Of a DNA stretch of 64,000 nt, positions 52,926 through 60,902 are shown piece by piece. Below the pieces are notes generated by a model. It saw nothing but the letters and a program-made list of their open reading frames with translations. It searched no databases and was not told the DNA's origin. Origin of the DNA: Azoarcus sp. L1K30 (lineage in GTDB: Bacteria; Pseudomonadota; Gammaproteobacteria; Burkholderiales; Rhodocyclaceae); assembly GCF_018122735.1 (NCBI RefSeq), contig NZ_JAGRRD010000001.1, positions 3,639,190 through 3,703,189 on the forward strand. Direction: 5' to 3'. Each line of letters starts with the position of its first letter. Position 1 is the stretch's first letter. The position numbers and the translations under genes were made by a program.

Positions 52926-53822
52926 TCAGTTGGCGCGCACCTGATCCTTGTTGGTGAAGGTCCAGGTACGGGAAATTTCCAGCATGTCCGTATCCTTTCG
53001 GATGTCCGGCGGGAAGGGGGCGTAAGGTGCGGCCATGTTCACGATGCGGACCGCTGCCTCATCGAGCAGCGTGTGGCCCGAACTGCGGCTCACCTGCACC
53101 CGCTCGACGCTGCCGTCGGCACGAATCGTGACCGATAGCAGCAGGCTGCCATAGAGTTTGCCGCGCGCGGCCTCGGGGTAGTTCAGGGTGCCGATGCGTT
53201 CGATCTTGAGCCGCCAGTCTTCCACATACTGGGCAAAGCGGTACTCGCGCGCGCGAGCGCCGATGATGCGTTTGCGTGGCCGCTGAGCATACTCTTCGAG
53301 GGTGCGGTCGATCTGGGCCTCGACGCGGGCGATGGCGGCGGCGCTGTCGAGAAGGTCCAGTCCGCTGGTGACGTCGGGTGTCTGCACGGTTTCATCGACG
53401 GGACGTTCGTCGGCCACGACCGCGGTGGACGTGCGTTGCGTGATCACGTTCTGCTTCGGGCGTTCGACGTCCTGTGGCTGGCGCTTGCGCGCCTCGACCA
53501 GTGCGTTGCCGTCGGCACGGCTTTCCTGCGGCGGCAGTGGTGACTTGGGACGAAGCTTGTCATCGCTGCTACCCCCGCCTTCGAGATTTGCCTGCGCGAG
53601 CACGTCGGCCTCGGGTGGTGGCGCGCGGTGGCGGGCGTTGACCAGCACCACCTCGAGCCCGCGGTCCTTTGCCGGATTCGCCTCGGGCATGCGTACGCCG
53701 ATACTGAGCACCATGCCGTGCACGGCCAGCGACAGCGCCAGGGCGATTGCCAGCCGCGCATTGCCGCGATGCCGGGTGGCGGCATCCATGGCTCGGAGAT
53801 ACTGGGAGATGGGCTGGGCCAT
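52926..53822 (-). CDS. TonB family energy transducer protein
   Basis: 298 residues. One N-terminal membrane helix (ARLAIALALSLAVHGMVLSIG), a Pro/Arg/Glu-rich periplasmic linker, and a C-terminal TonB_C domain (LNYPEAARGKLYGSLLLSV, VERVQVSRSSGHTLLDEAAVR, APYAPFPPDI). It would link the proton gradient to outer-membrane transport or serve an envelope role; no exbB/exbD are adjacent, so it may be a divergent housekeeping TonB. It lies between the RNase II-like gene and aroE, all on the same strand with 20-30 base gaps. Confidence 0.88.
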   Translation of the reverse strand: MAQPISQYLRAMDAATRHRGNARLAIALALSLAVHGMVLSIGVRMPEANPAKDRGLEVVLVNARHRAPPPEADVLAQANLEGGGSSDDKLRPKSPLPPQESRADGNALVEARKRQPQDVERPKQNVITQRTSTAVVADERPVDETVQTPDVTSGLDLLDSAAAIARVEAQIDRTLEEYAQRPRKRIIGARAREYRFAQYVEDWRLKIERIGTLNYPEAARGKLYGSLLLSVTIRADGSVERVQVSRSSGHTLLDEAAVRIVNMAAPYAPFPPDIRKDTDMLEISRTWTFTNKDQVRAN

Positions 53823-53842
53823 GCGTAGGTATGAATGCCGGA

Positions 53843-55741
53843 TCAGTACTCGGCTTCTTCCTCTGCGTCCGGGTCGGGTTCGGACAGGGTGGTGAGATAG
53901 CGTGCGCTGACTTCGACGTCGACCAGATCACTGCCCTCGATGAGCAGACGCACCCGCGAGCCGGGCAACTGCGGCGGCAGCGAAGGGACCTTGAAAATCA
54001 GCGGAATCTCCTCGAGGCGGACGAGATTGTCGCGCAGAACCTTGGCGTCGATAGTCGCAGGTTTGGCCTGCCGCAGCCAGCGCAGGCACCAGTAACGCTC
54101 CATGCGGCGCTGGAACTCGCTGTATTCGGCGTAGGTGACTTCGAAGTCACGCAGGATGGCCATCAGTTCGGCTGACTTGGGTGCGAAAGGTGCTTCGGCG
54201 CCGGTCAGCACGGCGATGATCTGCCACTGGTTCACCATATCGACATAGCGTCTCAGCGGCGAGCTCGACCAGGCGTAGCAATCGACACCCAGGCCTTCGT
54301 GCGGTGCGGCGACCGTGGTCATGCGCACCTTGCCACCGCCCTGGGCACGGTACAGGCCGGGCACGCCGGCATCGTCGAGCAGTTTGCCCCAGGTACTGTT
54401 GGCCAGGATCATCATCTCGGCCACCAGCTTGTCCATTGGCGAGCCGCGCAGGCGTTGGCCGATGGTGATGTAGCCGGGACCGTCCTCGGTCTGCTGCTGC
54501 CAGTCGACGTAGAAATTGTTGTCGACCTGGTTGTTGTGCGCGGACGGCTTGCCGCGTCCTGCTTCGAGGATGGTGGCCAGATCCCACAGCAGCGTCAGCT
54601 CGCGCTTCCACTGGAAGTCGGGGCCGCCGTCGTGGATGGTGTCCTCGTTGAATACCGGTTCGATGTCGTGATGTCGCAGGTTGGCGACGATCGGCACGAT
54701 CTCCACTCGGCTTTCGTGGGCAGTAATGGTGAGGTCGGATCTGACATCGAGATAGAGCGAAATGGCTGGGCAGTCTCGACCTGCGGCCAGGGTGAAGGCG
54801 TCGACCACCTCGTCTGGCAGCATGGTGATCTTGTTGCCCGGCATGTACACGGTGGACAGGCGCTGGCGAGCGACGGCATCGAGCTTCGAGCCGCGGCCGA
54901 AGCCCAGCGCCGGTGCGGCGATATGGATGCCCACCCGCCAGCCGCCTTCGGCCCTCGGCGTGACCGAGAAGGCGTCGTCGATCTCGGTGGTGGTGGCGTC
55001 GTCGATCGAGAACGCGGCGACATCGGCGCGCGGCAAGGCAGCGGGCATCGTCGGCGGCTCGATCTCGGGAAACCGCACCCCGTCCGGGAACTGCTCGAAC
55101 AGGAAACGGTTGTAGTGGTAGTCGTAGCTCGACGACAGTGCGCCGCACTTGAGCAGCAGGCGGGCCGCGCTCAGTCCGGTATCGACGCAGGCCGCTTCCA
55201 GTGCCTTGACCTCGATGCGGTTACGGTCCGGGCGGTAGAGAATCTGCTGCAGCATGCCGTCGAACTCGGCCGGCAGGCGACCCTCGACCAGTTCGCTGCG
55301 CATCTTGTCGATCGCCAGCGCCTGCTGGCGCTTCTTCTCCTGCCCGGCGAGCGCGGCCTGCAGGATGTCGGCCGGGGCCTTGCGAAACCGGCCCTTGCCC
55401 TTGCGATGGAACCACACCGGTGCCGAATGCAGACGCAGCAGCACCGCCGCGGATTCGACCGGAGCGGGGGGGTGACCGTAGTATTCGGCGGCGAAATCGC
55501 CGAAGGCGAACTCGTCGTCGCCACAGACTTCCCACAGGAACTCGGTGTCGAGCTCCTCGGCAGCACGCTCGGCGCGGGTCAGCAGATCCGCCGGAGACGG
55601 CTCGCGAAAATCGAGCAGAACGTTTGCCCGCTTGATCTTGAGTCGCTTCCCATGGGTGTTCTCCACCTGCAGGGAGGCATCGTTATCAGCGAGGATCGTT
55701 CCAGCCTTGAAAGCCCCGTCCTCTTCAAACAGCACGAACAT
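53843..55741 (-). CDS. RNase II/RNB-domain exoribonuclease
   Basis: 632 residues. An N-terminal OB-like part (MFVLFEEDGAFKAGTILADN) and a helical insertion precede the RNB domain from about 225: VAAFSIDDATTTEIDDAFSV (metal site), HIAAPALGFGRGSKLDAVA, VYMPGNKITMLPDEVVD and WSSSPLRRYVDMVNQWQI. A C-terminal S1-like region follows (about 565-620). It degrades RNA 3' to 5' in the cytoplasm. In the metal motif one of the four Asp positions of E. coli RNase II appears as Glu (T-E-I-D-D). Not RNase R, which is longer. Confidence 0.88.
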   Translation of the reverse strand: MFVLFEEDGAFKAGTILADNDASLQVENTHGKRLKIKRANVLLDFREPSPADLLTRAERAAEELDTEFLWEVCGDDEFAFGDFAAEYYGHPPAPVESAAVLLRLHSAPVWFHRKGKGRFRKAPADILQAALAGQEKKRQQALAIDKMRSELVEGRLPAEFDGMLQQILYRPDRNRIEVKALEAACVDTGLSAARLLLKCGALSSSYDYHYNRFLFEQFPDGVRFPEIEPPTMPAALPRADVAAFSIDDATTTEIDDAFSVTPRAEGGWRVGIHIAAPALGFGRGSKLDAVARQRLSTVYMPGNKITMLPDEVVDAFTLAAGRDCPAISLYLDVRSDLTITAHESRVEIVPIVANLRHHDIEPVFNEDTIHDGGPDFQWKRELTLLWDLATILEAGRGKPSAHNNQVDNNFYVDWQQQTEDGPGYITIGQRLRGSPMDKLVAEMMILANSTWGKLLDDAGVPGLYRAQGGGKVRMTTVAAPHEGLGVDCYAWSSSPLRRYVDMVNQWQIIAVLTGAEAPFAPKSAELMAILRDFEVTYAEYSEFQRRMERYWCLRWLRQAKPATIDAKVLRDNLVRLEEIPLIFKVPSLPPQLPGSRVRLLIEGSDLVDVEVSARYLTTLSEPDPDAEEEAEY

Positions 55742-55807
55742 CAGCGACCGCCAGCATATTGAGCAAGCCGCACAGTTTACTGGATTCGGCCCTCAGGCCC
55801 TAAACCT

Positions 55808-56725
55808 TCATTGTGTCCGGCGCTGGCCGGCTGCGTGGCGCAGCATGTCGGCGCTGTATATGGCAAGCGCCGTCCAGATCATCAGGAAACCGATCAGTTG
55901 GCCGTGGTCGAAGGGTTCCCGGAAGAGCATGATCGCAATGAGAAAATTCAGGCTGGGCGCCAGATATTGCAGAAAGCCGAGCGTGGCAAGGGGGAGTCGC
56001 CGGGCTCCGACCGCGAACAGCATCAGCGGGATGGCGGTCAGTATGCCCGCCAGCGGCAGCAGCAGGTCGAGATGAAGGGTGCTGCCAAAGCGGAGTTCTC
56101 CATGCATGTCGAGCCATGCCAGCCACAGCAGCGCGATGGGTGCGGTCACCAGCGTTTCGATGAAGAGGCCGCCGATCGGGTCGACCGGCGCGCGCTTGCG
56201 CAGCAACCCGTACAGACCGAAGGTGGCGGCCAGAAAGAGCGCGATCCAGGGCAGCGTCCCGACCTGCCAGATGCGCCAGCACACACCGGCGGCAGCAATG
56301 CCGACCGCCAGCGTCTGCAGTGGGCGCAGACGCTCGCCGAGGAACAGGCGGCCGAGCAGTACGCTCACCAGCGGATTGATGAAGTAGCCCAGGCTGGCTT
56401 CGATCAGCCGTCCGGCGTCGATGGACCACACGAATACCAGCCAGTTGCTGCCGGTGAGGGAGGCAGTCAGGGCCAGAAGCGCTGTCAGGCGGGGTTGTCG
56501 TAGCACCGCGCCGATGGCGCTGAAGCGACCCGCGCCTGGGACGAGCGCGATCAGGGCGGCCAGAAACACCAGAGACCACAGCACCCGGTGAGCAACGATC
56601 TCGAACGGTGGTACCTCGCCCACCGCACGGAAGTAAAGCGGCATGAGGCCCCAGATGCTGAAAGCCGCCAGTGCGGCGAGGGTGCCGCGGCGCAGCTCTG
56701 CTGCGGCGTCAGGAGCGTAGGTCAT
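55808..56725 (-). CDS. rarD: EamA-family transporter RarD
   Basis: 305 residues with ten predicted helices in two EamA halves: LAALAAFSIWGLMPLYFRAVG, EIVAHRVLWSLVFL, LTGSNWLVFVWSIDAGRLIE, ASLGYFINPLVSVLLG, and LGFLQYLAPSLNFLIAI with FREPF. RarD proteins are drug/metabolite exporters of uncertain substrate. The ATG at 56725 is chosen because longer readings run antisense-like through the adjacent methyltransferase gene. Eleven bases after that gene. Confidence 0.92.
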   Translation of the reverse strand: MTYAPDAAAELRRGTLAALAAFSIWGLMPLYFRAVGEVPPFEIVAHRVLWSLVFLAALIALVPGAGRFSAIGAVLRQPRLTALLALTASLTGSNWLVFVWSIDAGRLIEASLGYFINPLVSVLLGRLFLGERLRPLQTLAVGIAAAGVCWRIWQVGTLPWIALFLAATFGLYGLLRKRAPVDPIGGLFIETLVTAPIALLWLAWLDMHGELRFGSTLHLDLLLPLAGILTAIPLMLFAVGARRLPLATLGFLQYLAPSLNFLIAIMLFREPFDHGQLIGFLMIWTALAIYSADMLRHAAGQRRTQ

Positions 56726-56736
56726 GTGTTCAGCGT

Positions 56737-57585
56737 TCAGATTGGGCGTGTTGCGGTGGCGATCAGCGCACGTGCGGGAACGCTGCAACCGGGACGGCCG
56801 TCGGTTCGAGGGTGTTGCGCGAGATCTGCGCCGACCGCTTCGCGCAAAGCCTGTTGCGTGGTGTCGGGAAGCCGCGAGAGCGCCTCGGCGGCGCCGCCGG
56901 CCAGGTCGAGAAAGGCCTGCCAGTAGCTTTCGGCATCGTCGAAACTGCAACTGAAGTCGCAGGCGGCTATGCCGACCTCGGTGAAACCCGCATTCTCCAG
57001 CATGGCCTGCAGCTGGGCCGGGTCGCCGAAGCGGAACACCGACGGTCGGGCGACCTTCGGCGGTGGCAGCAGGCGTGCAATGCAATCCTGGGCACGACTG
57101 ATCAAAGGTACGTCGTCGCGCGTCCCCCATACCGACAAGGCGATGCGTCCGCCGGGTGCCAGCACGCGCCGGACTTCGGACAGCGCGTGTTCCGGGTGCG
57201 GAAACATGAACAGTGCCAGACCGGCAAGCACCCGATCGACGCTGGCGTCGGCCAGGCACAGGTGCTCGGCGTCGGCCGCGGAAAACAGCAGGTCGATGTC
57301 GCGGTCCGTGACGCGCCGGGCGCCCTCGAGCAACATGCCCTCGGCGATGTCGGTGGCGAGCACCATGCCACCGGGGCGGACGCGACGGGCCGCATCGGCC
57401 GCGAGCAGCCCGGGGCCGCTGGCAAGGTCGAGTACGCGCAGTCCCGGGGCAAGCGCGGCAGCGTCGAGCAAGGCGTGTGCGAGTGCTGCGCGCAGATGCG
57501 CGCCATCGGCATAGCGTGCGGCGATGCGATTGAATCCGGCACGTTCCATGGACTTGAAGCGCCGGGAGTCGAAACCGCCGCTCAT
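56737..57585 (-). CDS. Class I SAM-dependent methyltransferase
   Basis: 282 residues. Motif I LRVLDLASGPGLLAADAARR, motif II VLATDIAEGMLLEGAR, post-motif DLLFSAADAEHLCLADASVD and LAPGGRIALSVWGT. This resembles the UbiE/Methyltransf_11 group; the substrate is unknown. Its ATG overlaps the stop of the upstream yqiA-like gene, and rarD follows, forming a three-gene operon. Confidence 0.88.
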   Translation of the reverse strand: MSGGFDSRRFKSMERAGFNRIAARYADGAHLRAALAHALLDAAALAPGLRVLDLASGPGLLAADAARRVRPGGMVLATDIAEGMLLEGARRVTDRDIDLLFSAADAEHLCLADASVDRVLAGLALFMFPHPEHALSEVRRVLAPGGRIALSVWGTRDDVPLISRAQDCIARLLPPPKVARPSVFRFGDPAQLQAMLENAGFTEVGIAACDFSCSFDDAESYWQAFLDLAGGAAEALSRLPDTTQQALREAVGADLAQHPRTDGRPGCSVPARALIATATRPI

Positions 57586-58163
57586 GTCAGGCCCGCGAAT
57601 TCGAGGACTGCGTCCAGGTAATCCTGCCAGCGTGAGAAGCCGTGATCCCCGCCGGGGAGGACGGTCTGACGCGCGCCGGCGTACTTGCTCACGGCGTGGC
57701 GGTAGTCGAGGACCTCGTCTCCGGTTTCCGCCAGCAGCCAGTAGCGCTCGGGGCGGGTAATGGCTGCGACGTCGAGCGCGCGCAGTTCATCGATGTGTTT
57801 CGGTGTGAAGTCGAAGCGCTCCCCCGTGTACAGATTGGTCTGCGGGCCCACGTAGGCTTCGAGCGAGAGCGGTGCCACCACCGCGGGGTTGACCAGTACC
57901 GCGCGCAGTCCGTGGCGCTCGGCCAGCCAGGTGGCGTAGTAGCCGCCGAGCGAACTGCCCACCAGCGTCGGCTCGACGCCCTTCGAATCCCGTTTGGCCC
58001 GCGCGATCTGCGCTTCGATCAGCGCGATTGCCGCGTTCGCGGAAACCGGCAGTTGTTCGCACCAGAAGGCATCGGCCAGACCGCGTGCACTCATGTGTCG
58101 CTGCAGTGACCGGGCCTTGATCGATGCCGGGGCGGAGCGAAAGCCGTGCAGATAGATGATCAT
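57582..58163 (-). CDS. YqiA/YcfP-type alpha/beta-hydrolase (esterase)
   Basis: 193 residues. YLHGFRSAPASIKARSLQRH at the N-terminus, the nucleophile elbow LVGSSLGGYYATWLAERHGL with Ser, NPAVVAPLSLEAYVG, LLAETGDEVLDY and the C-terminal GGDHGFSRWQDYL His. Full Ser-Asp-His set visible. Small intracellular esterase family; physiological substrate unknown. First gene of the yqiA-methyltransferase-rarD run. Confidence 0.9.
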   Translation of the reverse strand: MIIYLHGFRSAPASIKARSLQRHMSARGLADAFWCEQLPVSANAAIALIEAQIARAKRDSKGVEPTLVGSSLGGYYATWLAERHGLRAVLVNPAVVAPLSLEAYVGPQTNLYTGERFDFTPKHIDELRALDVAAITRPERYWLLAETGDEVLDYRHAVSKYAGARQTVLPGGDHGFSRWQDYLDAVLEFAGLT

Positions 58164-58233
58164 GGAGGCGGTATGACGTTGACGGCAGCTCAGTTTAGCC
58201 TGCCACCGGGGCTGCCGTTAAGCGCCACCTGGA

Positions 58234-59058
58234 TCAGGGGGCGCTCCAGGACACGAGATCGAGCTGCCAGGTCGCCAGCACGATCAGGCCGAACACGATG
58301 CGATACCAGGCAAAGACGATGAAGGTGTGATTGGAGATGAAGCGGATGAAACTCTTCACGGCCCACATCGCCGCCACGAAAGAGGCGATGGAGCCGACGA
58401 CGAATACCGGAACGTCGTCGAGTCTGAGCAGCGACCAGTTCTTGTACAGGTCGTAGACGGTGGCCGCGAACATGGTCGGAATGGCGAGGAAGAAGGAGAA
58501 CTCGGCTGCGGTCTTGCGCGACAGGCCGAAGACCAGCCCGCCCATGATTGTCGCACCGGAGCGCGAGGTGCCCGGAATCATGGCCAGTGCCTGGGCGAAT
58601 CCGATCTTGAGCGCATCGCCCCAGCCAATGGCGTCGAGCGTCTGTATCCGCGGGTGATAGGCCCGCTTCTCGACGTAGATGATGATGAAGCCGCCAATCA
58701 CCAGCGCCGTCGCAACCGTCAGGGGGTTGAACAGCACGGCCTTGATCGTGGAGTGAAACAGCAGCCCCAGCACTGCCGCCGGCAGGAAGGCGACAAACAG
58801 CTTGCCGACGAAGCGCTGGGCCTCGGGTTCGGAGCGCAGGCCGCTGGCCACTGAAATCAGCCGGTCACGGTAATCCCAGCACACCGCGAGGATGGCTGCG
58901 AGCTGGATGACGATTTCGAACACCTTGCTGGTGTCGTCGGTATAGCCGAGCAAATCGGCGACGATGATCAGGTGGCCGGTGGAGGATACCGGCAGGAACT
59001 CGGTCAGACCCTCGAGAATGCCAAGGATGGTCGCGGTCAGGAGGAGCTGGATATCCAT
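58234..59058 (-). CDS. uppP: Undecaprenyl-diphosphate phosphatase UppP (BacA)
   Basis: 274 residues, about eight helices. Signature motifs [20 protein letters not shown] near the N-terminus and [20 protein letters not shown] carry the catalytic Glu, Ser/His and Arg. It recycles the lipid carrier for peptidoglycan and confers bacitracin resistance when overproduced. Stand-alone or last gene after the YkgJ gene (36 bases). Confidence 0.95.
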   Translation of the reverse strand: MDIQLLLTATILGILEGLTEFLPVSSTGHLIIVADLLGYTDDTSKVFEIVIQLAAILAVCWDYRDRLISVASGLRSEPEAQRFVGKLFVAFLPAAVLGLLFHSTIKAVLFNPLTVATALVIGGFIIIYVEKRAYHPRIQTLDAIGWGDALKIGFAQALAMIPGTSRSGATIMGGLVFGLSRKTAAEFSFFLAIPTMFAATVYDLYKNWSLLRLDDVPVFVVGSIASFVAAMWAVKSFIRFISNHTFIVFAWYRIVFGLIVLATWQLDLVSWSAP

Positions 59059-59094
59059 ATGGATTCGCCGCAGTCGAATAGAATGAAAAAAGGA

Positions 59095-59403
59095 TTATAC
59101 GGCTGTAGTGTTGCGCTGCGGCAAATGTCGATCTGCGGTGGTGAACGTCAGGCGCTCGAGCTCGGTCAGCCAGTGCATCGCATGCTCGCGCGTATCGCCG
59201 CACATGTCTGCCGCCGGCTGCAGGCTGCTGCACACTTGCGGGCGGCGCGGGTCGCCGAAGAGTCGGCAGCGATCCCGGTCGTCGAGCTGAATGCAGCGCA
59301 CACCGGCCGGTTTGCCGTTCTGCATGCCGGGAATCTGGCTGGAAATGGACGGTGCGATGCAGCAGGCGGCGCAGCCGGGTCGGCACTTCGTCTCAATCGG
59401 CAC
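59095..59403 (-). CDS. YkgJ family cysteine-cluster protein
   Basis: 102 residues. Cysteines are arranged as C-x3-C-x2-CC ([18 protein letters not shown]), then [16 protein letters not shown] and QVCSSLQP, a pattern proposed to bind zinc or an Fe-S cluster. No enzymatic function is established. Its start overlaps the DUF2478 stop by 11 bases, so the two are cotranscribed. Confidence 0.88.
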   Translation of the reverse strand: MPIETKCRPGCAACCIAPSISSQIPGMQNGKPAGVRCIQLDDRDRCRLFGDPRRPQVCSSLQPAADMCGDTREHAMHWLTELERLTFTTADRHLPQRNTTAV

Positions 59404-59911
59404 GCGAGAGCTCGTCCCACCAGGCGATCACGCTGTCGTAGCTCGGATCCAGCAGGGTGCATTCGCCACCAGTGAAGGCTTCCCACTCGGGCATGAAGCG
59501 CCTGCCGACTGCGGTCAGCAAGGGGGTGCCGGAGACGACGGCGAAGCCCATCTCGTCGCGCAAACCGTCACCGTTGGCTTCCTGCGCGCCGAACTTGTTG
59601 ATCATGACCAGTTGCGCGCCCGCTTCCACCGAATTCCGCACCGCCACCGAAGCATGGGCCAGCGCCGCCGGGTCGAGCCTGCAGGCTTCCGATCCGCTGC
59701 CCAGTTCCTGCGACAGCGAGAAACGCTCTCCGCTGCTGAGGTCCTCGAGCTCCATCGCACAGGGGTCATTGATTGCGGTGGCGATGTCATGCTGGATAAC
59801 GCCGCCAAGACGCACGCCTCGCGCACGAAGTTCGTTGGCGACGCGCACGAGCAAGGCCTCGACGTTGATGTCGGGCGTGTACAGAATGGCGGCAATCGGC
59901 AGGGTCGGCAT
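59393..59911 (-). CDS. DUF2478 domain protein
   Basis: 172 residues, soluble. [20 protein letters not shown] at the N-terminus, [54 protein letters not shown] and [16 protein letters not shown] are recognisable DUF2478 features; relatives are often found near molybdate transport genes and have an NTPase-like fold. Function unknown. 87 bases downstream of the next gene, and coupled to ykgJ. Confidence 0.85.
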   Translation of the reverse strand: MPTLPIAAILYTPDINVEALLVRVANELRARGVRLGGVIQHDIATAINDPCAMELEDLSSGERFSLSQELGSGSEACRLDPAALAHASVAVRNSVEAGAQLVMINKFGAQEANGDGLRDEMGFAVVSGTPLLTAVGRRFMPEWEAFTGGECTLLDPSYDSVIAWWDELSRAD

Positions 59912-59998
59912 GATCGGCTATGGGCGAGGGCAGAGTCGTGATTGTCGCATCCGGCGGTGAGGTCGCACAGGGGCGTGTGAGGTGGCCCGTCCGTGGCC

Positions 59999-60706
59999 TC
60001 AGGGCGAGTGCGTCCCCCATTCGACGATCTGCCATTGTCCGGGCGCCAGATGCCACAGGGCGAGCCCTTCCTGGCGGCCGACGAGGCCGAAACTGTCGTG
60101 ATCGCATACCTCCGTGGGCCAGCGCCAGCAGCGGCCGGCCAGTTCCGGGAGGGTGTTTGCAGGCTCGAGCGGGCGGTCACCGTCGGCCAGCGGTGGCGTG
60201 GTGGCCGAGAGCACATCATGCCAGCTCGCCCAGAAATGCCCCGCGAGCGCTGTGCGGAGTTCATCCATCCAGCGCGGCAGGGTGCTCAGCGCCGGAGATT
60301 GTCCGAGGACATTGGTGAACAGGATGCTGGCGTCGGGATAGCACTGCGCAAGCCACTGCGGACCATTGCCTGCGGACAGGCAGTCAAGTGTTTCGCAATC
60401 CATGCGGATGCGCGGAAAGCGCTGGCGCAGCAGAAAGCGGGCGAGCGGATCGGGTTCAAGTACCGTGACGCGGTCGAAGCGCTGAAGAAAGCCTTCGTTG
60501 AGCGTGTAGCCGGCGGATGGGCCGACGATGACGAGATGCGTGGTCGGGACATGCCAGGAATCGAGCCATGTCGCGACTTGGGCGATGAACGGTGCCCACA
60601 GCGTGCGCCGGTGATGCAGCGCGCGAAGGTGATAGCCCAGCCCGCCCGAGGCGTCGAACAGATGCATGCGCAGTGTCGGCTGCGGAGGGGTGAGGGTGTC
60701 AGCCAT
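59999..60706 (-). CDS. Protein of unknown function, possibly methyltransferase-like
   Basis: 235 residues; no family recognised with certainty. THLVIVGPSAGYTLNEGFLQ, then DRVTVLEPDPLARFLLRQRF, then ILFTNVLGQ looks like a Rossmann methyltransferase core in which motif I is G-P-S-A-G. The C-terminal part is rich in Trp and His (WASWHDVLSATT, GRCWRWPTEVCDHDSFG). The ATG at 60706 is preferred to a longer reading with an Arg-rich leader. Neighbours are the DUF2478 gene downstream and divergent hrpA. A 196-base gap to hrpA holds nothing recognisable. Confidence 0.7.
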   Translation of the reverse strand: MADTLTPPQPTLRMHLFDASGGLGYHLRALHHRRTLWAPFIAQVATWLDSWHVPTTHLVIVGPSAGYTLNEGFLQRFDRVTVLEPDPLARFLLRQRFPRIRMDCETLDCLSAGNGPQWLAQCYPDASILFTNVLGQSPALSTLPRWMDELRTALAGHFWASWHDVLSATTPPLADGDRPLEPANTLPELAGRCWRWPTEVCDHDSFGLVGRQEGLALWHLAPGQWQIVEWGTHSP

Positions 60707-60902
60707 GGCAGTGTGGGTGCGGTTTTGAAGAGTATATCGGGCCGATGCGTGCGCCGGATGCTGCGAGGAGGCTGCTCTGCTGGGATAATGCAGGTCGTTA
60801 CGTCGCCGCCTGCAGCTTCCGCGGCGCCCTCGCATCCGATCCGAATGCGCCATCGCCGAGCATGAACAGGTCTTCGCATGCGCGGCAGCATCAAGAGTTC
60901 AA

